This document shows, in pieces, positions 33,668 through 44,357 of a stretch of 64,000 nt of DNA; the first letter of the stretch is position 1, and each line of letters opens with the position of its first letter. The notes beneath the pieces are model-generated. The model had not been told where the DNA came from and made no database searches. It was given only the letters and a program-made list of their open reading frames with translations. Origin of the DNA: Strobilurus pachycystidiatus (Eukaryota > Basidiomycota > Agaricomycetes > Agaricales > Physalacriaceae); NCBI GenBank assembly GCA_019915135.1, contig JAHLMK010000005.1, forward strand, positions 806,001 to 870,000, written 5' to 3'. The translations under genes and the position numbers were made by a program.

Positions 33668-34810
33668 ATGTCTCCCTCATGGATATCCACTGTTGCCTCG
33701 GTCGGCATGGCCGTTGGGCCACCTTTGGTGCGCAAGTAAAGGTCTTTCCGCGTATCATCTCCTTATTCGCCTGTACAGGTCTACGCCGACCAAGCGGCAT
33801 CAATCATCCGCAAAAAGTAGCCGAGTGTTCCCTGCCGTTCTCACTACCGCGCGCTCACCTTGCCTCAGAGATGCAACAGGATTCTCCCGTGATGTCTGTG
33901 CGATTCTGTTTGTCATTTCCATACCATCTACGCTCGCCTATTCTCATGCCAGCGCAGCCTTCTCGCCAACATTACACGATGTTTCTTCTGGCTCGGGTTA
34001 GCATCTCGTCACCGCTCGCCCATAAGGAGTCTCATCTGGGTGTACTAGCAATCACTTTGAAATCGCTCTCCTTGTGCAGTCTGTCCTCATGATCATCGCC
34101 CAGGTATGCCGTCGCTTCTATTACCCTTCGCACCTTTCGTTAATCATCCATTCCCATTCAGCTGGCGTTGCTCTACATCTGCATATTGTATCGTCCAAAG
34201 ATAGCTCCAGAGTCGCTTGGAACCTCTACCCGACCGTTCGCATTCTGGCAGTGGTCCACCTACACGCAATACATTGAATTCTTGGCCGGCTTCGTGTACG
34301 TGATGTCCTTGCCGTCACCCGGGCATCTGTTCACCCCAATCCTAGCCTACTACAGGCAATCCTGTTCTTGATATTTGGACGGTCGGATATATTTGTCTCT
34401 ATCCTCGGATTTGTTGCGCTGGGTCTTGAAAGCACACTACCGATCCCCCAGTTGATCAGGTAGGTCAACATAAATCCGTCCGCATACTTTCATCTGACAG
34501 TCTACTAGCAATTTCCAGGCCAAATCCCTCTATGGTTTCCGTATGTCCACATTGATTGGCTGGGCTGGTGGAGACGCGTTCAAGTAGGTCCTTCTACGCC
34601 TCAAATAGCAACAGAACTCACACGGGGCCTAGGACGGTTTACTTCTTCCTACAAGAGTCACCACTGCAATTCAAGGTCTGCTCCATCTTCCAGCTATCAA
34701 TCGATTTTGCCATCGTGATACAACGGGTGTACTACGGGAACCCTCCCCCGCCAACCGCCCTTGTTGACGAAGAAGACTTGGAACAGGCTCTCGCTTTAGC
34801 AGAAGAATAG
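33668..34810 (+). CDS. PQ-loop repeat membrane protein (ANY1/SLC66A2-like)
   Basis: A seven-helix PQ-loop protein; yeast Any1 and its relatives act on phospholipid flipping in Golgi/endosome membranes. The spliced product begins MSPSWISTVASVGMAVGPPL, then VYADQAASIIRKKDATGFSR (first PQ-like loop with the conserved aromatic and Gln), helices including SLLMIIAQLALLYICILYRP, a second loop SILGFVALGLESTLPIPQLI followed by SNFQAKSLYGF (a full PQ motif), STLIGWAGGDAFKTVYFFLQ, and an acidic C-terminus EEDLEQALALAEE. Seven or so exons of ordinary size. The N-terminal ATG at 33668 gives the typical short lumenal start. It converges on lanosterol synthase, with only 69 bp between the stops. Confidence 0.87.
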
Positions 34811-34879
34811 ATAGATGCACGTCGCTATTTATTGACACATCTGCATTCTATACTATAATTTATTCGGGTATACAAGAGT

Positions 34880-37652
34880 CTAATGTCCATTGGCATAACC
34901 GTTCCCATTCGAAACTCCGTTGCTCTTCGTCGCGGCCAGGTCGGCCAAGTATGTGTGCGCCTTCCCCAGCATCCAGATCGGGAACGAGAACTTGAAATTG
35001 GGGTATGCAATAGCGCATGTTTTGTTGAAAACGCCTTCGATAGCTTCCTGTGCCCAAGAGCCGTCCTAGTATTGCCAGTGTTCAGTAATTCGTAGAATTT
35101 CATTCAAATCAAAGTCGCTCACAGGTAACTGTCGATCCATGACGAGCTTGACTGCTTTTTCGATAGGACCAGCATGCGGATACTTGGCGTACATCAGTGC
35201 CATAGTCGCCCAGCACGTCTGAACAACCTGTGTCTCGGCGTGTTCTATCCACTTCATCTGTTCACATGTCTTCCAAATGGGCGGTCATTTAGGTGTACAC
35301 GATTTGGGATCGGATCATACCTTGTAGCTCTCCCCCCATCCTCCGTCCGCCCTCTGCTTGCTAACAAGGTAATCGCATGCCCTTTTCGCAGAAGCGCTCG
35401 TCTCGTAGATCTCGCCGACGAGAGACAGACTCTCCAATGCGAATTGCGTCGCGTAAGTGAAGCAAATCCCCCATGACCCAAGCCAAGCGCCTTCCGGATA
35501 CTGTGCATTGTGTAAATATACCACGGCGCCTTTGATAGTCCGCCTGGCATCCCAAAGTTAAGCAAGACTTGCAAACAGAATATGTAAGACGCTCACTCTA
35601 TGTCTTGGCTGCGATAGTGAGGATATCGTTGTCTGAAGTGGGACAAGGCCGTAATCACCGATGTTGTACATTCTGGGTAGGTGTATTCAATCATGATATC
35701 ACCTGTAATAGCGTCAATATCCAAAGTTCTGTCTGGTAACAAGGACAGCGGTATTTACCGAACACCTCAGCGGGGTTGATCCATTCCAGCCAGGCAGGCC
35801 CACGGATGACTTCATAACTCGCGAACCCTCCACCAGGATTTTGTAGTGATAACATGATGTCGACTGCATCACATAGACGGCGTTCCGACACAAGTTTTGG
35901 TGCGATGCTAAGAGTAAATCAATACCACTGAAGAGCGAAGAGCGTAGTATACTAACTCAAGGTCTTGGATGTACAATGTGGCCTTCAAGCCCTCACCCGT
36001 ACAATCACTGACTGTGTAACCTTGTTCCTTCGTGCTGTTAGTCAAAGTCAGACAAGACAATTTCTCAAATCACACTCAACTCACCTAAAGCCCCAAGCAC
36101 CCTTCGTAGCATGTCTGTAAGAAGTCTCGAAATGGCGCGGATTCTCAGTAATCTGAGCCTCGTCGAGCCACTTCAGCGCATGGAGAAGACTCTCCTTGTT
36201 CTCTTCTCTGTGAACAAGCCCTGTCTCGACGACAGCCTGTGTGATGAACCCGACGTCCCACAACTGGCTCCCATTTGTACCGGTCATCATCATCCCCTCG
36301 TTGCCCAACCACATGAAGTCGCGGCGCTTTTCCTTGTGGAGCCGGTACGCCTCACTCTCGGTCCCTTCGGCGTGCACGCGTGCAACGAGGTTCATCATCT
36401 TCGACACAGGTCCTAGAGTCTGGTATCCCGTGTTTTCGTCTTCGAGGACGATGAGTTGATACGCGCGGTCGCACGCTGCTTTGCGAAGCGGAGGTATGGT
36501 GCACATCTCATATCCTCCCAGGGCGATGTTTGCCACGTCGTAGATCATACTGTGAGGGGAATAAACGTCGCGAGAGCAGATGTTGTTTCGCTGATTCGGC
36601 CAGTAGATAGAATAGTACGCCTTTGCGTATATCTCCTACGACAGATGATGAGATGTGGAAGTTCAGGCACTCGGAATATCAAACCTCGCGCAAAGATAAT
36701 ATAAGATCGTTCTCCGGTGCTTTGAACCTAATTCCGTAGAGGTAGCTCATGGGGACAGAAACCGTCCGCGTATGAATCCACCATCTGTGTGGATGGAACG
36801 GTAGCGACTCTGGAAGAAGCCTATACAGATCAACAATAGCACAGACGTCGTCGACAGCAGCTTACCAGAGTTCTGGTGGTATAGGATTCAGGCCCTCCCA
36901 GTCGTAAACGTTGAGAATGGCCAGCCAGAACTTTCCCCATGCCGGAGAAGCCGCCGCACCACCTGAAAGACGCGTCTCGAATCGAGTAAAAAGCACACAG
37001 AGCATCGCGTACCAAGTTGGTGCATGATAGCGCGTGCTTTCACGCAGACTGGGTGATCGCGATCGACGCCGAGGATGCGCAGGGCGACATAGTTTAACGC
37101 GGTCCCGAACATGGTGGATTCCCCTTCGACGTGACTGTCCAATGTAAGACGCGAGTGAAGGCTATATGGGACAACTTACATTCCCCAGCCGCCATCCTCT
37201 GGGTTCGCCCTGTTGAAGAGATATCGAATCATCTCGAGCCGTTCTTCCTGTTCAAAACCCATGCCGGAGACGTAGGAGCCAATAACCAGGCCAGGCAGCA
37301 GAAACATGGGTCCGCCGTATTCTCCAGGCCAGTGTCCATCATGCGCCTGCAAATGCTTGTAGAATGTGTATCCATTTTGAGCTGCTTCCAGAGGGTCCCG
37401 CGCTTTGGGTAGTTCTGGTAGATTCTGCAGCCACTTGAATAAGCTAGCTCAAAAAGAGCAGAGATTGCATACCGTCGGAAGACCTGACCAGTATTTGTCC
37501 AGTGTGCTTTGAGGCCATTCCGCACATTCAGCATCCGTTTTGAGGTAGGTCCATGTGTGTCTTCCGCCCTCGCCGACGACCAGTCTCCATCGCAGAGGGT
37601 CAGTGAACTGTTCTTTACCGGTGAGCGGAACAGTGAGAGGCGAATAGGACAT
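34880..37652 (-). CDS. ERG7: Lanosterol synthase (oxidosqualene cyclase)
   Basis: Cyclises 2,3-oxidosqualene to lanosterol in ergosterol synthesis, at ER or lipid-droplet membranes. The start is [16 protein letters not shown]. It then shows several QW repeats ([88 protein letters not shown]). [20 protein letters not shown] and the acid-motif region [11 protein letters not shown] are clear. In characterised cyclases the motif is DCTAE; here the alanine is glycine, while the catalytic Asp is kept. The product is about 730 residues over roughly 13 exons, normal for the family, and ends with a Gly/Asn-rich tail ([10 protein letters not shown]). It shares a 198-bp divergent promoter region with RanGAP. 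Confidence 0.95.
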
Positions 37653-37850
37653 GGAGGGAAACAGTCAAGGCCGTCACGTCGTGCAATACTTTTATTCGCG
37701 TCGATCGTATGATACCCAAGAACGTCAGCATGAATGGTCAGGCCAGGGTCAGGCGGCAAGCAGGCAACTCAGGGCGCACGGTGGCACTTCATTTTGTGGC
37801 TTTAGCGCTGAGCACTTTCTCTACTTCTTTCAACAATAATACTAGACGAC
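37653..37850. promoter_or_regulatory. Compact divergent promoter, ERG7 / RanGAP
   Basis: 198 bp separate two start codons pointing away from each other. No specific element is recognised; sterol-response sites were not identified by eye. Confidence 0.45.
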
Positions 37851-39156
37851 ATGGCGCGCGATTCCACGATAATTGACTTTCGCAACCGGATGCTCAAGCT
37901 AGAGTCGGTTGCAGAGGTGGAGGAGCTTTTCAAAGATTCTCAATTGGATGAAGTCGAAGAGCTCATCTTCACTGGAAACACGCTAGGTGTTGGTGGAGGT
38001 GAAGGTTTGGGAAGAGTCCTCAAACAGATGACTAGCCTCAAAGTATGTCTGAAACCCAAGTCTGCCTGACGCGACCTGACGACTTGAAGGTAGCTCGCCT
38101 CAACAGCATCTTCACGTCTCGAACGATCGACGAGATCCCGCCGGCTTTGACGTTCATTTGTGATGCATTGATCGACGCCACTTCTCTAGTCGAACTAGAT
38201 CTCAGCGACAACGCCTTTGGAAATCGCTCAGTCGATCCGTTGGTGCCTTTGCTTTCCAGCAACCTTTCCATCCAAGTCCTCAAGATCAATAACAACGGAC
38301 TTGGCCCAGCTGGCGGACGCGTCCTCGCAAACGCGATCCTAGCCTCTGCCACCAAGAGCAAAGCGCTCGGCCAAGAGTCCAATCTACGCGTTGTCGTCTG
38401 CGGACGAAACCGCCTTGAGGACGGGTCCGCCTCTGCGTGGGGAGACGCCTTTGCCGCGCACCCGAATCTGCAGAAAGTCAAGATGGAGAACACTGGCATC
38501 AGGGAGGACGGCATACTTGCTATTGCGCGTGGTCTCGCACATTGCCACGATCTGCGATATCTCTCCTTGCGCGACAATGTCCTTGCCAATGTCGACGACG
38601 AAGCCCGTCCGTCCCGAGGATACGAAGCGATCGCCAAGGTCGTCCGCCAGGCCGCGAACCTGCAGTTCCTCGACCTCTCTGATTGTGCGCTCGGTTCCGA
38701 AGGCTGCACCGAAATCATTGCTGCGCTAGGCGCACATACGCGCACCGAACTTCACACGATCCTTCTCGAGAACGACGACTTTTCCGACGAGCATTATGCT
38801 AGTTTCCAGGACGTTGTGTCGACTCGTCTTCCGGGTCTCCAAACTCTCAGTCTCGCATTGAACGAGGATCTGGAGGATAATGATACGGTCACGAACATCG
38901 CAGAGTTGCTCGAAGGCCAAGGTGGTCTTCTTCTTCTTGAGGAAGACACTATTGGGGACGCCGAACGGAAGCTCCAGGATGAGCAAAAGGAGACACTCTT
39001 TGTCAAGCATCCTGTCGCTACCATACAGAAGGATGATGCAGACGAACTTGCAGACCTCATGTCGTCCACACTGAAGATAGAGGTATGTCCAGCACTCTGT
39101 ATAATGACTGCCCAATTGCTTATTATCTTTCATCGTGATAGTCTGAGAATATATAA
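37851..39156 (+). CDS. RNA1: Ran GTPase-activating protein (RNA1/RanGAP1)
   Basis: Stimulates GTP hydrolysis by Ran in the cytoplasm and so maintains the Ran gradient for nuclear transport. Leucine-rich repeats run through the protein: LDEVEELIFTGNTLGVGG, SLVELDLSDNAFGNRSVDPL, IQVLKINNNGLGPAGGRVLA, LRVVVCGRNRLEDGSA, LRYLSLRDNVL, LQFLDLSDCALGSEG. The GRNRLE segment carries the catalytic arginine loop of the family. The C-terminal part is acidic (LALNEDLEDNDTV, then LLLEEDTIGDAE) and ends KDDADELADLMSSTLKIE followed by a four-residue last exon. There are three exons: an intron at about 38044-38090 after SLK, and a last one at about 39083-39141. Length is about 400 residues, as expected. Confidence 0.93.
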
Positions 39157-39462
39157 CTAACATCTGCGATCCCATACGCTCTCTTCACGTCCCAAACCTG
39201 GATTGATTCAATGATTGTCCCGCGAACGCTAGTGTCTTATGATTTCTATGGAACTGCGAGGAAACTATCGACAAAGTCCGTATTCATTCGTCCGTCATTG
39301 CTTGCATAGTAGTAGTACACGAGATCGGTCAAGTCCACAATTCTCACATTTCCTTTCCCCAAACCCAAGTCCAGGGCCAGAGCTTGCTCGTCCAGCTCGA
39401 TTTGGTCGGTAAGCTTCAGAAATGAGTTAGATGCTTTCCATCAACAAGTCCAAGGTGTGAAC
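39157..39462. other. Spacer between RanGAP and zinc-finger gene, with an unassigned exon-like frame
   Basis: Convergent 3' ends meet here. A minus-strand frame at 39246-39413 looks coding (next entry). Nothing else was seen. Confidence 0.5.
39246..39413 (-). other. Exon-like frame of 55 codons without an assigned gene
   Basis: Minus-strand frame LTDQIELDEQALALDLGLG, then GNVRIVDLTDLVYYYYASND, ending in SFLAVP-stop. It is preceded by a well-formed 53-nt intron (39414-39466; donor GTAGGT, CTAAC branch, acceptor AAG). The codons look used. The upstream exon-like stretch (PIRCMSPFVDDMEGSDFE) ends in a phase that does not match, differing by one base. It may be the true last exon of the zinc-finger gene with one base lost, or a separate small gene. 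Confidence 0.4.
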
Positions 39463-40272
39463 CTACGTCTCGAAGTCCGAGCCTTCCATGTCATCGACGA
39501 ATGGGCTCATGCACCGAATGGGTGGGCACTGGACGCTTGAGGTTCCTTCCGAGCGGCTGGGAAGATTCAGTCACAGTAGCAAAGATGAGGTAGGTGATGC
39601 TCACTCGGAGTCCTCCGCATTCGAGCCAGTCATCGCGACAGCTTCGTCGTGCGCTGCTGTGCTACAGTCGGTGTCTAGAGAAGGCCTCGTTTCTTGATTT
39701 TCCATCGCTTGGTGCTAGAGGAAAGGCATCATCAAGGGGATGAATGCAACAGAACGCAAGTAAAAATCTGACCTCCTTGAACGCTGTGGCGTCAGCAAAT
39801 TCTTGCTCATAGCTCTGTCCAGCTGTGCAGTGAAAGTTTGTGTGGTCGCGATAACGACGGCCTTCCTTGAAGCGACTGCCACACGACTCGCACGAGAAAA
39901 GGTGACGACCGTAGGTGTATTCCGCTTGCCATTGCTGGGGACTCAACTCCAACTCTGGGTGTTCGAGGGCTTGGTGCTGAAGAGAAGATAAGGTTGGACC
40001 CAGAAAGGTGCGGTTGGAGATCTCACCGCGTTCACCGCTGTGGCGTCAACGAATCCTTGGCCACATCCATTGCAGGATGGGTGCCTGTTGGAGCCCCGAT
40101 AGTGCTCCTTCAGGCGTTCTCCAGTCTCGAAGCGACGCGCACACGCCTCACACGAGAAATCACGGCGGGTGACTCTCCCTGCACTCAACAAGTCCTTTGG
40201 GATGCATCAGAATTCAGCGGAGAGCTATCAAGTAGATGGAACACCCACGGCCACTGCGTAGAAGAAAGACAT
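39463..40272 (-). CDS. Zinc-finger protein with an internal duplication
   Basis: A probable nuclear zinc-finger protein, function unknown. The model starts at an ATG at 40272 (MSFFYAVAVG) and splices to RVTRRDFSCEACARRF, then ETGERLKEHYRGSNRH and PSCNGCGQGFVDATAVNA, intron, HQALEHPELELSPQQW, RHLFSCESCGSRFKEGRRY, DHTNFHCTAGQSY, FADATAFKE, intron, HQAMENQETRPS. Unit 1 has two C-x2-C...H fingers; in unit 2 the second finger has lost its cysteine pair. Both units end just before an intron with the same HQAxE start in the next exon. The C-terminus is uncertain: the frame can stop at 39601 (AEDSE), or use a 48-nt intron (39557-39604) and run to RSEGTSSVQCPPIRC, then VDDMEGSDFET with a stop at 39463. 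The second option is favoured because its intron is well formed. Confidence 0.6.
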
Positions 40273-40801
40273 ATTTCCGTCTGTTGGCTGTGGAGGGTGG
40301 TGGTGAAAAGAGTTTCGAGTGAATAGATGAACGCCACGAAGACAGAGTCACGAATGGCTGTGTAAACAATATGGAGGGAAGGAGGTCTTTGATAAATGAA
40401 GACTTTTATAGGGCACGGACATGTCCCTGTTGCCATTGTTGGCCCCAGATCAAGGATCAGCATAAAAAGCTGTACAACAAGCCGCGCGGAATCAGGCCGT
40501 CATTGTATTCTTTCGGTTCCGGTGGGGATGATCACGACGAGCAAGCAACCCGGCCAAAGAAATATAATGGACCACTCACCTAATTGAAACAATGTAGATG
40601 GCGCGGCAGGAGACATGAGAAGAGGGTGCGCAGGTCCAATGCTTCCGATTGGATGCACGACCAGGCTTCTGTTGGAAGAAGGACAGAAGATCGTCCAGTA
40701 GAGGCGAAGTCGACGCTCAGACCCACGAAGATGTGGACAACAATATTATACAAATGCAGAAATACAGAGCCCGTAGAGTAACACAACGCGCATAAAACAC
40801 G
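40273..40801. other. Intergenic region upstream of the zinc-finger gene
   Basis: Tandem spacer on the minus strand: promoter of the zinc-finger gene and 3' leader of the U1A-like gene. No coding signal was recognised; short frames on both strands look random. Confidence 0.45.
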
Positions 40802-41958
40802 CTACTTGCGCGCAAAAGTAATCTGCAAAATTGAAATGTGAGTTAGCATCCAAGACGGCGAGAAGTGGAAGGAGCGCTGGAGACTAGCCTTGATTTTGTT
40901 CTCGCCATCCAGTTTGTAATTGTGGAGGGCGTCCTTCGCGACGGTAGAGCTGGGCTCGTCCGCGTACTCGACGAAGGCGATGTCCTTCTTGGTCGGGATG
41001 AGACGTACTTCGTACAGATTCGGGTATCTGTGTGACCGCGCTATGTTAGTGAACGAGTGGTGGAGGGAAAAGAGTTCGTACTGGGAGAAAAGGGCAACAA
41101 GTTGCTCCTTGGTGACAGTTTCGGGTAGGTTTTGCAGGAAGAGGATTTTGTTGGGAGGGAGGTACTCGTCGGGCATCATGACGTTGGGTCGGCGCGTTAC
41201 TGGCACAGCGGAGGCGCCATCGACTGTAGACAAAGGTAATGAGTAAGGCCACAGAATGGGAGGCAAAGGGCTGACGCACGTTCGGCCGCCAATCGCTTCG
41301 CCTTGAACTTTTGCTTTAAAGGATTCGAGTACCGCGTCGTCTCTGCGTATCTCATGTTAATATCCAGAAATCCAGAGTGGGAAAGCGTGCGCAGCGCACT
41401 TTTATGCTCAGTTCTACGTGCCTTGTGGGCATCGTACTGGTCCGCGTCTACTTTCTTCACCACCGCATCCGCGCGAGTCCTCGCAAATGATATTTGCTAC
41501 ATGCACTCATCAGCGGCAACAACAATAAAAACGACAACGAGACGCACCATGGACTTGGAGTACAGCGGGAAACCGCGCACATCATTCATCGCCTTCTCCG
41601 CCTGCTCCGGCGACTCGAACGACACGAACGCCTGTCCCCTCATCCGCAGATTCTTGTGTGCCACAACATCCAGCACTCCGTAGGGCTTGAACAGGCCCCG
41701 TAAAGACGTCTTCAACACTGGGACATCGGGCAACGTAAGTATTTCGTTCGGCAAACAAGATGGAGACGCACCATCAAGCTTGATTTTCTCATTCAAGTTC
41801 TGGATGTATAAAGTCTCGCATTTGGGCTTGGCCGGCTCTTCTGGTGCTTCGACTGGAGCAGTGGCAGTGGCATCGACGCCCTCCATGGGCTCTTGACCAG
41901 GAATAGGAGCGACGTCGGGAGCCGGGACGGGAGCGGGGGCGGGGGCGGCATCGGCCAT
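40802..41958 (-). CDS. U1A/U2B''-type snRNP protein with two RRMs
   Basis: A spliceosomal RNA-binding protein of the U1A/U2B''/SNF family. An N-terminal Ala/Pro-rich stretch (APAPAPVPAPDVAPIPG) leads to RRM1 with RNP2 TLYIQNLNEKIKLD and RNP1 RGQAFVSFESPEQA, continuing AEKAMNDVRGFPLYSKSM. A charged linker (DADQYDAHKARRTEHK, then FKAKRLAAER) follows, and RRM2 has KILFLQNLPETVTKEQLVAL and KKDIAFVEYADEPS and ends ITFARK at the very C-terminus. This layout matches the family. IQNLNEKIKLD is close to the U1A signature used for stem-loop binding. About eight exons. The ATG at 41958 is the first in frame. Confidence 0.92.
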
Positions 41959-42198
41959 GTTGGGAGGAGGGCAAGAGACAAGCTGTGCACTACTATTTTG
42001 GGCTGTGATTTCAACCTTCCAGTTTCTACTTCTACTCTTCGTCTATAGAATCCTGGTGGCAGTAGACATGAAGGTAGGAGGGGTACTGTACAACATGTAG
42101 ATAAGGTAGCAAATATATAAAATAACAACACAGGCGACAAAGCGATATGAGCAAAACGAAAATTGAACGTAGAAAAAGCAGACGAAGTGGTATTATCA

Positions 42199-44090
42199 TT
42201 ATGCTCTGTCCCTGCCGGGCGTGCTGCCTCGTCGAGGCGTCCTTGGTGTCGGAGGTATCCCCGTCAGTCGGCGTTCACCAACAGCACCAATGCCCCTCTC
42301 CTCCACACGCTGTACCTCCTTCTTCGCCCTCCTCGCAGCATCTCCCACCAGCGCGGGCGGACGCGCCCGATCCACCCTCGCCAAAGCCCTCAACAAATCT
42401 TGGGGATCAATGTCCCGAGCAGGAGCAGATATCAATGAGCTCCCAGGCAGTGGAGCAGGTGCCAGGTTCGCTTCTACAGCCAATCGAGCAAAACGAGCGT
42501 TCAGCATCTGCTCAGCGACGTTCGTTACAGTCCGTGCGCGGTTGAGGTGCATGTTCAACATATCCACGTTGAACTCGAGGTCCTGGAGATCTTGTTGGAT
42601 ATCTCTATCGTCTCTAGGTCCTAGCGTGGACCGAGCCAGGGCGAGTGCCGATTGGTGCGACGAGGAGAGGTAACGAGGGACCCAATCGGCAGCGCTGTCC
42701 GAGTCTGTCGCTCTCTGCTTTCCTTTAGATTTGGCAGATGGAACATGAAGGCCCTCCTCTAGGCGAGCCTGCGCCTTTTTGAAATAGGCGTCGTAGAATC
42801 GACGAGACTCTTTCCATGCCTCATCTTCGCGCTCCATACTAAGATGTCAATGAGATGTCAAGATAAACAAGGAGTCAGTAGAACACGTACGCTCGAATCT
42901 GTTCCGTATATGCAATCTCAAATCTACGGTTGGATTCGTTCTGCTCGTTTTTCCGCAATGGCAAAGCGCTCTTAGGTTGGGGCACTGAGGTCCGTGTATC
43001 AATCTGTTTGTCGGAGAGCATTCGCAACATCTTGTCCTGAACGGCGTGGAGGGTATTCGATGCTTCGGGTGATAATGGCGGTAGATGCGCAGGCATGGGC
43101 ATGTTGTTGGCGCGAGTCGAGCACCAACTGAGTAAAAGACGCATCCGGTCCGCGTCTGGTAGATCAAGGGGGATGTGTTTGTGGAAAGCGCTTTCGGACA
43201 CGGAATTATGGGGTTGACCTGTATGGGTCTTAGACACATTCTAGCAAGGGCAGCGAGGGAAAAAACGTACTTATCGCGCCGGTCGACTCGATACTAACTC
43301 TGATCCTGTTGCCCCTTCCTCCCACAGAGCTCCGCCGTCGTTGGCCACTCGGTGTCTGACTGACCTCCTCCTCTCTACTCTGTCTTATCGCATCCATGGC
43401 TCCCTGTCGCAACGCCTTGTTCCGCTGTATGGCTGGGCTCTCGGACGTCGGAATGGGCTGTGTGATATCGACCGACATAGCCCTACGAGATGTGCTCGCC
43501 TTGGGCGACGAAGACTCGGTTGGTCGGTGGCCATTGCTCAACAGTGAAGGATGAATGGTGCTGCGAGCACGCGACTTTCGTCGATACTCATCCGACTCGT
43601 CATCCATCGCACGCACACTATTGTCGAGGGCGGCCGAGTCGGTAAAAGAGGACTGGATGTCGCGGCTGCGTGACAGAGCGGGTTGGGACGAGTTTGCTCT
43701 TGAGGCTGGTGGCCGGGATGTTGAAGCCAGCGGCTGGGACGTCGGCTGGGATTCGGCGCGGGGCTTCTTCGCGGGTGGGTTGGCGCGCGACGTGGGCGGT
43801 GGCGGACGCGAGGAGGAACGTGATTCCTGCGACACTGACGGAGCTCGAACAATGACCAGTCCGCTCGGTTGTTGTTCGCCATTTGGAACTAGGACCATCG
43901 TCAGCGCCAGCGCAGCCACAGATGACGCACACTTACTTTTGGCACGCTTTGGCTTTGGCTGGCACAGAGATTATAAGGGCATGGATGGAAATATAGTTGC
44001 GTATGGGCGCACCTTGTCCTTCTCGTGTTTCGCTCTCTTTCCGGGATTCAAAAGCGGATTCTCGTCGGGAGCCTTCCGTTTTGATGACAT
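42199..44090 (-). CDS. DSN1: Kinetochore protein Dsn1/Mis13
   Basis: A subunit of the MIS12/MIND complex at the outer kinetochore. The start is MSSKRKAPDENPLLNPGKRA; an in-frame ATG nine codons upstream (44117) is also possible. A basic, Ser/Pro-rich disordered half follows (SRSSSRPPPPTSRANPPAKK, then a DDESDEYRRKSRARST stretch). The conserved core begins GRGNRIRVSIESTGAISQPH, then SAFHKHIPLDLPDADRMRLL and LSWCSTRA, the family hallmark. The C-terminal half is helical with coiled-coil character (REDEAWKESRRFYDAYFKKA; DDRDIQQDLQDLEFNVDMLN) and ends in a basic tail TPRTPRRGSTPGRDRA. Six exons. The basic N-terminus may carry Aurora-site-like RRxS (QRRRSSVGG) but phosphorylation is not shown. Confidence 0.87.
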
Positions 44091-44357
44091 GCTATTTGGT
44101 GCCAAAATTTGGAGCATAAGGCGTTGTCGAGCAGGGCGCAGATGTGGGGCGAGCCGTCGCCCGTCGTCGGAGATGAGGGTGAATCCAAACGAGCGATCCA
44201 GGTTATTCCCACGGTCATGCTCAACAATCAATTGACGTCACGCCGTCGCGGTCGCCCTTTGACTCTGAGTCTGACCAACTTTGCCATTGAGGCATCTTAA
44301 CTCGTTGACGCTTCACACCACCACCGCATCAGCTTGACTTTTGAAAGACGCTCTGCC
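44091..44357. promoter_or_regulatory. Divergent promoter region, DSN1 / unknown multi-exon gene
   Basis: 267 bp between two divergent starts. No element was identified. Confidence 0.4.

Noticed and set aside
38038..38745. 235-codon minus-strand ORF opposite RanGAP
   Set aside because: Shadow of the LRR codons of RanGAP, which is certain on the plus strand.
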